Below are positions 12,354-59,790 of a stretch of 64,000 nt of DNA, one piece after another; the stretch's first letter is position 1; every line of letters begins with the position of its first letter. The stretch spans positions 80,452,155-80,516,154 of the forward strand of contig NC_044985.1 in assembly GCF_008728515.1 (NCBI RefSeq). Reading direction: 5' to 3'. Below the pieces are notes generated by a model. It saw nothing but the letters and a program-made list of their open reading frames with translations. It did no database searches and had not been told where the DNA came from. The stretch comes from Papio anubis. Its lineage: Eukaryota; Chordata; Mammalia; Primates; Cercopithecidae. Position numbers and translations under genes: made by a program.

Positions 12354-15300
12354 TTTGAACATTCAGAACACCAGATTATCACAGATTAAAAATAAAGCAC
12401 CAAAAATTACTACACATTAATACCTGAGCAGAGACTGAAGGCAAATATTCATCTATTAAACCTACACCATAATGCTGAAACATAGCTAAAAACATTCACA
12501 ACACATTCTACAGAGTATAGTAAGTAGTATTTTTTTGTGAATTACAACCACATAAATGTAATAATTTTAATTATACCATATAAAAATACACACAAAATTA
12601 CACATAAATGTATTTAATATACTATACATTGTACAAAGTACTAGAGATCATGCATGTTTAAATGGAAACATCTGCAAGGTGACAATCATTTTTTATTATA
12701 TACTACAGGACAAGTTCCTCTGCACTTGTTAAGTGTTGTTGTTATGCACTGTACTTTCTGGAGGGATGAGAAAAAAATTATCAATTTGCAAATAAATGAT
12801 TACTTACTGAGTCTATCTCAGCATAACACATAGGTTGTCCTCTGTAAATTTTTTAACTATAGTATAAAAATTGATGCAGGCTGAGAACCATTTATTTTAT
12901 TACATACCCTTGCCCAAACTACTTTCATGTCAATATGAGCATGTTTTAAGGGAAGAGGTTTTCTTTGTATGTGTCTTTAGAGAAATCTATATTTTTGTCT
13001 GGCGAGTAGGTAGTGGAGGTAAAATGGGAAAACAATGTGTTGAGCTTACATTCAAAACTGAAATTGAAAAATAAACAACTTGTGAGTACACAGAAATGTG
13101 AGCATCTTTTATCAGAGACCATGATTATCCTGTGAATAAAATAATTTGGACTTTAATATAAATTATATCCATTATTTTAAATAAGCACAGTAAAAATGCA
13201 AGTCTACATTTTTTAAAAACTGAAGTCTGTTTTCTCTTGAAACCTTAAAAATATATAGGAAGAAAAGAGAGAAGAAAAAATGAGGGGAAATAATGTTTTA
13301 AAATATACTACATGAATCTGAGTTTATTAATTATTAAAAATCATTATTGTGTAAATTAACCTTATTTGATATATACAAGCCTCAATGATTTGAGAAAGAA
13401 TGAGTGCAAGTCGAAGAATGCATGTCTTTGATAGATTATTCATTAATAAGACAAAAAATTACATTTGAAGATTAGTTTTTCCAAGTGTGATACGTTCAGA
13501 ACAACAGTGTCACCACCTTCTCCCAGAATATTTTTTCAGAAACCTTAGCCAAACTTAATTTTCTACATCTATGTAGTGTAAGTCTATTTTAATTCAAAAT
13601 GAAAACTCTGAAAATTAAGGGAGGCCTCTAGAGCAATAGTTCTGGAAATACTAAAGGAAATACCAGTCAACTTTTATTTTAAACTTTTATTTCACCAACC
13701 TCAAAGACAAGGATTTGGGGCCAATTTGAGAGGACCACCCATAATAAAATGTACAGTTATAAAATTGCAGGGCACTCTTTTATCATTTTAAGGCACACTC
13801 TGTTTTATCCCAAATGACTGTAAGTTCAAGGTCACAGTGATGATATATATTCAATTTTGGTCTGGTTTCTCATGGGTATGTTGTTATATTTATAGCCAGT
13901 CATTAAGTTTAAGAAACTATAATACAATCACTTCAAAATAATATATTCAGTCATTTTTATATTTTTAAAAATGTAAATATGTAACATAATTTCCTAATTT
14001 ATATACACTGTAAATCGGGAGGTTTTTTTCCACTCCACAGTGGAGAAAGGGAAGGTTATTTCTACCAGTATTCCAACAAATACATATTTGATTATGTAGA
14101 AAGCATGATTATGTTAAATACAGCATCTCCTACTTAGAATACAATTATTCAACACAATAAATGGACTAATTTCAAAGAACAATGTACACTGAATTCAGGC
14201 CTTGTACACCCTCTTTTTACTAATAACACCTATGGTCCCCATTAGAATAAACTGTCACTAAATGAAGGCCAAAGATTTCGATATTTGGCTTTCTGTCCTG
14301 CCTCCTTACTTCCAAGGTTATTCATGCAAACTGCATCAACATTACTAGGCAGAGAAATAGTTAGTAATATTTAATTACGGGGAAAACTATAATATGAGGA
14401 ACTGAAATTTCCTTAGAATTTTTATGGGGAGAAATTGAAGCATTTAATGCAGATAAAAAATAGTTTCTGAGCCTATCATATTTTCTACTTTTCTTCCATG
14501 AGTACAACATATTAATGTTAACATTTTAGTATTAATATCTTGTTTTATAATATTTTCCTTTAACACACGCATGTTAAAAGGTTGTACTACGTTAGGTTCC
14601 AGTGGACAAGTTCCCCTGTGAAACATGTGACTATGTAAAGAGACTGAATGGAAATACAAAAAAACAAAAGAAATTCCACAGTCAACTTCCAACTACATAA
14701 ATGAGACTGTACTAGACCCGTACTAAAACGGCTTGTACAACAATGTACATCACAAAATAAATCTGAAGCAAGATTACTTCAAATAATTATTTCAACTAAT
14801 TGCTGAAAGATCATTACTAGGCAAACTTTTACCCAATAAAATCAGAAAACATTCAAGCAATCACACAAAATAGAACACACTAGGCTACAAATCTTGAATA
14901 TTTTCAAAGAAAAATAAGGGTATGAAGTATAAGTTTTCATGGTTTAAACATTTATTGTAAGTCGTAGATGAATCATACGGAAAAGATTATTTTTGCTTTA
15001 ATCCTAATATGCTAAGAAAAGTTCATTGGCACAAATATCCAGAGGTATTTTACAGTTTCATTTACCTTTGGTGGCAAAAAGTATTTTGCTAACCATATGG
15101 ATACAGTCATATAGTTTCCAATGCACAGCTTTATGCTAAAGAGAATTCAAATGTGTCTCCTTTTTTCCTAAAAAAGGGATGTAAAAAGTCCAATATGAAA
15201 CAGAACAAGTGCAACATGAAATACAAAATATGCCTATCATGTAGGCTTTTGAACAGTTAATAGCTCTACGTGTTGTCTATAAACATTTTTTTACTAGTAA

Positions 15301-16700
15301 CATCACTATTGTATAAATATTAAAAACCAAAATGACATTAAAAAATAGCATATGAACTTTACAAAAATGGCTATTTTTAGACTTCCTAAACTAAAATCAG
15401 AATTCAAATATGCAAACAAATCTACACTAACTAATCAAAACACATCAATAGATACAGTTTTTCATAAGTGTTCAAAGTTACAATGCACAGAATGAGTATA
15501 GACAGATTCTGACTCATATATCAAGTCCTACACAAAGTCTTCAGAAATTAACTGATTAATTGGTATTTCAAAACACAGATGTTATTGGCAGCATAACATG
15601 CCAAACACTTTAAGAAAGTACTGTACTTTATGTAAAAGTTATCAACCATAGACAATTAAGACAGCTTAGAATATCACCTAACTTCTGAAAGACATGTTAT
15701 GAATTTACACTGTTAATGGAAAAACAGCTTGATTATTCTCACAATTTCCAAATTTTATTCTGTTGTTAAAACTAAGTTATTAACAGATAATCAATTCATA
15801 TAAGTTCTTCTGAACTCAATGTAATTTATCAAAAAATGTGAATTCTTGAGCATTTGCAGTACACATATTTGGATTTGGATTACTGACCTGACTTTTCTTT
15901 CCTATTGTTCTTATTAAAAGTAAAGAACTCGAGTAGCTTTATAGCTTTCCTATTTCCTCAGGCTATTAAACATATTGTGAAAGAATGCATGAGTAATGTG
16001 TAAACATAAAAGTTCATTACAGAGTTTAGAACCTTAGTTCAAAAAAAAACCGGGATCAAAGTTTGGCTCCTAATCAACTTACTATGTTGTAAAAGTCCTT
16101 TCTACATTTACCTTACTAGGAAAGAAAGTTTTCTGGCAGGGTGTAATTTTATAATACAAACATATTACTGCTTTCTTATCCTGGCAAATGTCATGCGCTC
16201 CAAATGGATTTTCCCCAGTAAATTTTACAAAGTATCTTGTTACCTACGATATACAAGTTCACAAATCCTACACAATGAGAAAACAAAAAGCAATCATGAA
16301 AAATAATCAACAAATGCCTAGTCATAGAAGGTCCCAACACATTTTCATTTTTCCCAAATGATTAATAATAACCAGTCCCTAAAACGTCAAATGCAGCACT
16401 GTAAAGTTTCACACTGAACCCAATGATAATGCAAGACATTATGCTAATTTGGACCCAACACCTAAAATTAAAATGTGGGCCAACTGATTTATCTGGGGGT
16501 TCAGAAATCAACAGCCCTAGTTTAATTCATAGTTGTGTGTTTCCTCTATTTCCCAGAGCTTTCAAGAACTAAACTGAAAACTGAATTTTACCACCTTTTA
16601 TTTCCCTTGGCCACAAAGGGTGCTAATAAACAGCAAGATGAAATGAATGCACTATACCAGATGTGAGAAGTCTGAAGAATTAAGAAAAGTATAGGAACTA

Positions 16701-16984
16701 GGCCAGGTGGTCATGCCTGAAATCCCACTACTTTGGGAGGCCGAGGTGGGAGGATCGCTTGAAACCAGGAGTTCGAGATCAGCTTGGGCAACAAACTGAA
16801 ACTTTGTCTCTACAAAAAAATTAAAAAGTCGGGCACAGTAGCATGTACCTATAGTCTCACCTGCTCTGGGAGGCTGAGAAGGGAGGATCATATGAGCCAA
16901 GGAGTTCAAGACTGCAGTGAACTATGACCACCCATTGCACTCCAGCCTGGGTGACAGAAAGAGACTTTATTTCTAAAGAAAAAA
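16701..16984 (+). mobile_element. AluJ within the PGAP1 3' UTR
   Basis: A diverged plus-strand Alu (GGCCAGGTGGTCATGCCTGA to GAGACTTTATTTCTAAAG), antisense to PGAP1. Confidence 0.9.
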
Positions 16985-18118
16985 CATATAGGAACTATAT
17001 AATGAACAAAACAAATAATCCACCTCATGTAAGTGTGTGTGTATTGTGGAAATGTGTAGTATCACATGAGTGACAAGACAACCAACAACAAACACTTACT
17101 ATGCCTATTACAGTTATTTCTTCTTTTTTCCTTACTATATAATCATGTAGATAGTAGTATAGTTCACTCAAGAAGGGGTATTCCATTATATAGATCTGAA
17201 TTTGTCTAGCCAAAATGTGAAAAAATAAAGATTAATCAATACATGATCAATATATATTGAAAAGACTCAAAATCAATGTTAACCAGGCACGAATGGCTTT
17301 TCTAGAGTCACCACTGTAAATATTTTCATTCTGGTGATAACCAAGAAAATAAAAAAGAGTTAGTAGAACCTGTTTAATTTCTGGCATAAAAAAGATCCAG
17401 GAAAAAAATCGTGTTAGCAATCTCTACCTATTATCAGTTCCAAATTACAATCAGTAGTAACTCCAAAGGAGACTTTAGAAATACTGAATGTACCCAGTAT
17501 TATTCCCTCTACAGACTACATTTGATCTGGTTATCAACAATAGGGTCTAGGAGTTAAGCACAAAACTTACTCATAACTCAACAATTGCTAAATTAGAATG
17601 CCATAACAGTTGCTATAAAAGTTGAGCTCAGAAATTTCCTGAATTAGATAATCTATAACTGCCAATAAATAATTTCATTTTTGTTAACATTGCTAATAGG
17701 GCAGTGCTGTTTTACCAGCCAATAATATAGATTGTGTGCACGATGGAAACTGTGTAATTTAAAGGCAAAGGACTTTCCTTTTCTCAAGTGACAGAAACAT
17801 CCATTTTGCTAATCTTCAAAGAGCCTACCTTCGCATCTCTGGTAGCCATTTGGGTTTAAAGTGCATCAAGACTCAATGAAGACCCTGTCAAAATGTAAGT
17901 GTACACATATGTGTCTGTATATATACATATATAATGGCTAAAGACCCAACCTACTATTGATTATAAAATATTTAATTAGAATCATTTTTGTAGTCCTTAA
18001 AATGAAATTTTTTTTGGCATAAATAAGACTTTAGGACTTGGTGATAACTACACTCCCATGAAAATATTTCAGTGAGAATTACTGTTCCTAGTCTGCTGCT
18101 TTAAAAAGTAAATGTACG

Positions 18119-18425
<307 letters not shown>

Positions 18426-20588
18426 CTACTCACAAATGAGAAATTTAAGCTTGTTACATTCATGAACAGTATTAACTAAACAAAGAGGTTTTAGAATACA
18501 TAAACATAATATTTATGGCTATCAATAGAAGATCTAAATTGATGAATTTTCTAAAGTTCTTTCTGTATATGGAACTAAGTCCAAATTCAGAAATAGTTTA
18601 AGGACACGTGTAATCTGTAACTTGAGACACACTAAAATATCAGGTGACAGAATAAAAGATGCAATGTGTATCAAAGTTGTTTATGACTATAAGTATAGTT
18701 AAACATATGGAGATGTATCCCTATTTAAATATATATATGTAGTATGCCACGGGACAAGTATATAATCTAATAAATTCTCTCTCTTTCCTCTCCAGCTGAA
18801 ACATATAGCACTTCGTATTTTACCCCTTCTGCTGCTTCTCTCAAACAAACAAGCACCTGTCCGCCATATCCCCACCATAAGTTTATCATTTCCCTTTAAT
18901 GTTCTCAGTAAGTGAAAATATGAATACTGAACAACATGCTCGAAGCTAGAAAAGACAACAATGGGATCAAACAAACTTAAAACCCTCAGAGGTGAGAGCA
19001 AGACCCTCTTCAACTGAGGCCAAAAGAGCAGGACCTGAGGAAGCACTGAGAAGAGAAGTTAGGTAACCCTCTACAGGCAGTAAGTAGAAGTAACCGTCCA
19101 CAGGCAGTAACAGCTGAGAGGCTGTAATGGAATCCAGATGCAATGGCAGATAAAATGAAACTGGTGCTCGAGGACATCCCTGGGTACTAACAAGGATACA
19201 TGTTCACAAGTGCAATGGTGGAATCACTGGAAATTTACATGAGAGGCTTTGTGGCATCACTAAAACTTTAGTTGAGAGGATTTGGGCATTTATAGTCTAT
19301 ACATCTAGAATAACTCTATAAGCCGGGTATGGCTCAGCCTGAGTTTACGCTATCCTAAGGCAAAGAGTATACTCTTCTGCCTTGCCGATTACCTTCTTCC
19401 TACTCTTGTAGCTAAAAGTGAAGTAAATTCTGAAATGAAATAAAATGTTACTCTTTTATTTGTCAAACAGTAATCCCAGAAGTCACCTAGGCAAATCAAA
19501 ATTCCACTGTTAAACCTAGTGGCTAATGTCTCCAATTTATTCAGGTGTACTGTTTATACTCATGCTATTAATGGGTTACAGTTGTCTACTGTTATTCCAT
19601 TAATAGTATAATATTATACATCAAATGTGATGTTACCTTGATTATGTTGTTGTTGTTGTTGTTTTTTCCCACAGCAGAAAAAAATGGTACAAATCTAGAG
19701 TTTCCAACCACCGGAATTCGGTTATTTTCACAATCCATTATGACCTTAGGCACTTTTGGCAACCATGGTGCAATGAATTGAATCCAATGGTATAAACTAA
19801 ACAACTGAACTGCTCCAATACTGGGAAGCAAATAGCTATGAGCATTTTTTCTTTACATTTAACAACAGACCACTTTAATAGTCTCCTGACGTTCACTGAG
19901 AATATATAATAAGATTCATATTTGAAAAATAGCAAGAAAAATTGTTTACGTTTGAATGTTTCCACCCATCAATCTTGCATTGGTTACCAAGAAAACATGT
20001 CTCCTTACCATTCAAAGCTCTATTTTCATAGATGTAAGAAGACAAGATCCACTTTGTTCATGGTGGCTGCCAAAAACTAACCAAAGGCTTTCTGTGGCTA
20101 TTTAACCTTTGAGAAACCAAACAGCTGTAAATTTCATCAGTTATTTAAAGACTTATTTCTTAACAGATAAACTACAGCAAATTCAAAATAACCTACTTTT
20201 GTGAAAAAAGTTTGATGAAATGAGCAGAATGCTTGCAGTGAGATTACAAACAATGCTGCATCTACTAAATCTCTAATATTAGACTTCTCATATGGTTGAT
20301 AAAACAGACTATTTGATATGCACAGGAGTCCTCAATGATAGTGATCACCATATATCCCTTCACGAATTTTTCAAAAACGATTAGTACATGGATTCCACAC
20401 CACAAAACGAAACCATGCTTCAACTACTTCCCTCAAACATTACAAAACTAATTTCCTATTTTCAATATTGTAAAAATAGACTTGTCTTCTCCAAAGGATC
20501 TTGCTGTCCATACTGATGGATCTGTGTGTTCCCTCTTATCACTGGCCTTAAACGCATAAATCATCTTCGTCATTCCTTAAGTTCACTC

Positions 20589-54816
<34,228 letters not shown>

Positions 54817-57142
54817 CTGAAATACAAAACACTGATTTATTTTTAAAAAGTAAAGTTAAATTTATAGTAAAATATCTTTACTTGATGTTTGAGTGGAAAA
54901 TAAAAGTCTATAAATCTCAGCTTTGGAGAAAGTATCATCTATTACACTATAATTCTGCCTATACTTAGATGACAAGAATTTCTCAAGGAGAGATACTATG
55001 CTGAGAAAACTTGATACACAAGCTTAACTTAAAAGATTATTAGAGGACCATTTCTAGAACAACAGATCCATAGCAGTTTTTTTAAATAGTTAGCTTTAGG
55101 TGTTTGCAGAAGAAGGACAGTAAAGGATGGATCAAAGTATTAAGAGCCTAGGCTAATTCAAGATTAATTAAGGATTTAAATACTATGTCTCTTAATACTT
55201 TCATAGTCAACAGGAAAATGTGATTTTGTTATATATCTTTTGAAAAATCCTGTATTTATTAAAGATAGTCTAATTCGCCTATAAAAAGCTTTTGGAGAAA
55301 TACTGCCATTGATTGACATATGGCTAATGTTATTTGTGGAACAATATTTCAGGTTAAACAGTTATTACAGTAAGTGTAAAAAAGGTTTGCTATGTATGAA
55401 GCCAGAAAAAGAAATGCTTTTCAAAAAAGTAGAACTAAAATGTGACACCCGCATCATTATAATTTTTTGTAGTGACATTTCTTTTTAAATAACATTTCTA
55501 TTAGCGGCATGAGAAGCTCTGCTCTACTTATTTCTGGTAAAGGAAAAGTTTCATTAAAATAATCTCTACAATGCGATATTATTTTGATCTATAGAAGCTA
55601 AAGAAAAATTAATCTGATGCGTAACTGTAGCTGCCAAGTAGTTTGCTGTCTACAAAAGCAGAAAGCTAGTGGGGTCTATCCTAGGCTTTTCTAATAACTA
55701 TACTTTGGATTTGTCTGAAGCAGTATTACTTTGTTTGCCTCTTGGGTAGATTTTTTATTGTTTTCAAAAGTGAAAAACAGACAGGGAAATTGCTACTAGA
55801 TTATACCATACACTTGGGGGAATAAAAGAAAAAACTTTTAAGGGGTTTTGCTTTTATTTCTCCCTCCTTACTTATAAGGCAAAGAACACAGTCAGATATT
55901 TTCATTATAGAAAACAGCTGCTGAAAGATAATATAAATCATTTATTGAACAGGATTATTCATTATATTTTTTACAAAGTACTTTTGGATAAGTCTATATC
56001 AGACAGGGAAGCAGTTTTTAAAAGCAATTTAATCACTTTGAACAAGTTTAAAATAATAGAATTTTTATTATTGCTTTAAAAATTTGGCTGTGCCTTTAGT
56101 TTTACATAATGACAAAAACCCTACCCAAGAAAGAGAAAATTCAAAGGCCTGTCTCTCAAACACCCAAGGTAAGTAAATTTCTAACGGGTTTAATCATTTT
56201 GTTTTCTGTTACAAAAAAAAAAATGCAGATAATTTCATATTTGCATTTCTAAAAATATATTGATACAAGTTGACTAAAAAATGTTTTACACTATTTGAAT
56301 ATATGTCACGTTCTGATGATGAGCTATATACATAGACATGCAAAAACTATGAAAGACTTAAGTTATAATTCTAGTGAGACAGGGTTGTATAACAGTAGAG
56401 TCTGCAGTGTTACTTTCCAAAGAGCATTAAGATGCATTACATATTTATTAGGCTGCTAAGACTGTCTATTTGCAGAAAGGCTCATTAATTTCTTGGAATA
56501 ACCAGAGAGGGCCTTTTCAAGTTTGAGAAAAATATTAGATTCATTCAAAACCATCTTACCTGACAGAAAAACCCTTAAAGAGAGCTTTTAGTATTGAAGA
56601 TGCTGAATTACCTCTCACTTGAGCTAAGCAAAACAGAACAATGAATCCATTATAAGGGACTTGCGAGATTTAGTCATTGAGATGACTCCCAACTACATCC
56701 CCCTTTTCCTTTCTCTATTTCTCCTAAATTTTTCTGATTATTTTGGCTACAAATCTTACCAACCTTCTCATTCAATAAACATTTTATTGAGCATTTATGC
56801 AGTAGTCACTGAAGGTTGAGGATGCAAAGTGGAATAAAACCTATCTGTTCATTACTCTTAAAGAGTTCACAATGTGGTCATGGCAACTGAGACATAAATA
56901 AATTATAATTCAATATAATAAAATTTTCAAAGAAGTTATAAACAAAGTATCAGAATAAGTAAAAGATTACTGGGGGACTCTGGAAAAGGGAAAAAGGGAC
57001 ACAGGTTGGATCCTGAAGAGTAAGTTTGCTGGGTGAAATAGGAAAAGGGGAGTCCAAAGTACCCTCTACCTCCATTTTCTTTCTTACCCACTAATTCTAT
57101 CAAAATCACCATTCTTTTCTTTCTATTCCCACTTCCCCAGTA
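54817..57142 (-). other. PGAP1 intron
   Basis: AT-rich, few repeats. An L2-like segment at about 56770-56960 (CATTTTATTGAGCATTTATG) and two exon-like segments at 56100-56168 (plus) and 56572-56635 (minus) are discussed in the findings. Confidence 0.5.
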
Positions 57143-57529
57143 CAGGCCGTGGATCCCTTATCCAAAATGTGTGGAACTAGAAGTGTTTGATTTTTTCAGA
57201 TTTTGGAATATTTGCCTATATATAATGAGATATCTTGGGAATGGAACCCAAGTCTAAACACGAAATTCATTTATGTTTCATATATATCTTATACACATAG
57301 TCTCAAGGTAATTTTTATATTTTTAATAACTTTGTGCATGAAACAAAATTTTGACTGTTTTGACTATATTTCACCACATGAGGTCAGGGGTAGAATTTTG
57401 CAATTTTGTTGTTAGGCTGGCACTCAAAATGCTTTAGATGGCGTGCCCTCGTTATTATAGCAGTGAGTATCCCCACTTGTCAAAAAGTTTTAGAGTTTGG
57501 ATTTTTGGATTAAGGGTGCTCGGTCTGTA
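57141..57529. mobile_element. Tigger-like (TcMar) DNA transposon fossil
   Basis: The element at 57143-57527 is bounded by TA on both sides. Its ends are inverted repeats: CAGGCCGTGGATCCCTTATC at the left and the reverse complement CAGACCGAGCACCCTTAATC at the right. The interior (GAGATATCTTGGGAATGGAA, TTCATTTATGTTTCATATAT) resembles the Tigger/Zombi group. Confidence 0.72.
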
Positions 57530-58042
57530 CAAGCCCTTTAGGAGGTGTGTAGTCTGTTTCTGATCTATTCTACAGCATAAGGAGATTAATCTCCCCAAAT
57601 AAATGATTTCTGATACCATTACTACTATAGTGAAAAATCTTATGGCTTCCTACTGACTTTTGAATTCTGTTAAGTCCTGAATCCTCCAATCAAGACTTTC
57701 ACAATATGGCCATGAACTAATTTTCCAGACTTTTCCTCCACTACTATTCAAACCTATCGTGGCCATCCTTTCAAAATTATTATTTACTCATTCACTGGTT
57801 TTCAAATATACTTCATGCTTTGCTCTGTTGCTTTGTCTGAACAGTGCTGTTCCTTATAACTCCTGGCAATGATGTTACTATTGAGCATCTGGAATGTGAC
57901 TAGGACAACTAGGGAACAGAATTTTTTATTTTATGTTAACTTAAATTGAAATAACCACATGTGCTAGTGATTCCTGCATTGACAGTATGGCTCTAGAATG
58001 TTCATTCTTCCTATAAAAATCCTAGCTATCCGTTAAGGCCAT

Positions 58043-58226
58043 TTTGTTTTATTTCATTTCATTTAAAAGGTGGGGTCTCATTATGTTGACTAGGCTGCAG
58101 TACAGTGGCTTTTCATAGGCATAATCATAGCATACTACAGCCTCCACCTCCTGGGTTCAAACGATTCTCCTACTTCAACTTCCCAAGTAGCTAGGACTAC
58201 AGGTACTTGCCACCATGTCCACTTGA
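58043..58226 (-). mobile_element. Old Alu right-arm (FRAM-like) fragment
   Basis: AAAAGGTGGGGTCTCATTAT, AATCATAGCATACTACAGCC and GTAGCTAGGACTACAGG follow the right Alu arm. It has no second arm. Confidence 0.7.
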
Positions 58227-58280
58227 AAGCCATTTTAAATATCATCTTATTATAATGCCATTCTTTTTATGTACTTGCTA

Positions 58281-58673
<393 letters not shown>

Positions 58674-58737
58674 TCATGTCTTCATTTGTGTGCCTCCTAT
58701 AATTCCTTGTACATAGCGTTGTACTTAAAGGGTACCT

Positions 58738-58770
58738 AATAATTCATAGGTTTTACACCTATGAATTATT
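58738..58770. repeat. Perfect inverted repeat (14-bp arms, 5-bp loop)
   Basis: AATAATTCATAGGT, loop TTTAC, ACCTATGAATTATT. A third, direct copy of part of an arm (TAATAATTCACAGG) follows at about 58781-58794. Confidence 0.95.
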
Positions 58771-58794
58771 ATTATGTGTCTAATAATTCACAGG

Positions 58795-59790
58795 TTTTGA
58801 AAGACTGATTGATAAACTGGAACCATTTCTCACTTGGAACAAAGAAACTTGGGTTTATTCTGCTTAGTTCAAGTTAGAGTAGATGATCCTAATAATTTAA
58901 CAGTCTTAGGTGGATCATGAAACTGGCTACGGTTTTAGATAAACTGTGTGCAGAAAAACTCATTGAAAAAGAACTGTAAAATTTAGCATGTATCCCCAAA
59001 ACATTCTGATAACAATCTTAACCCACTTGTTACCTTACTTCCATGAACAGATGGTACATAAACAACAAGATGAGACAAAGATGGATAGTCTTGAAGTCTT
59101 AATGTCAGAAACTAAAATAAAAAAAAAAACAAACTACTTTTATTTCTTAGAGATTAACGCATGTTTAAAGAAAAATAAATTACACTTATTTCTTACTCAA
59201 TTAGTTATCTTAAAAAGCAGGCTTCCAATTTATGTTCAGTACTTCACAAAATGCCCATGTTCACATTTCCAGGTCAATCATCCTGTTGAAAATCAAGTTC
59301 CTAATAATTATTATGTTAAATAAGGACTGCCAAAAATATTCCTTGGATCCCTTCACATAAAACAAATGACATTTAACATTAAATTTAATTATTTTCTATT
59401 ATTATTTCCAAATTTGATGTCTTTCTTTTTATAATTTGGTTGTTACATATAGTATGACAGCATCTTTCTACATTTATTTTGGTAGTATATAACAAAAAAC
59501 ATTCAATAGCTAATGAATGAATAAATGCTAAATATAATGAAAGAGTTACAATTTAATCCCAAATGATTTTGATCTAGCCCAAGTAGTAAAGAGTTGCTGG
59601 CTAATGGCATATCTGCACATCATCCCCTGGAATTTATTTAGCAAATGACAAAGACAAGTATGTCTAAATAATGCACCTCACCGAATGAGTAACTGGTCTC
59701 AAAATTAAGACCAGTCCTATAGTCCATATTTTGAGGAATGGATTGGTAGAAGACTGCTCCATTTCATGAAAAGCCAAGGCACCAAATACA
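58795..59790 (-). other. PGAP1 intron, nothing recognised
   Basis: No repeat family or exon recognised. The plus frame at 58988-59323 looks like chance. Confidence 0.5.
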
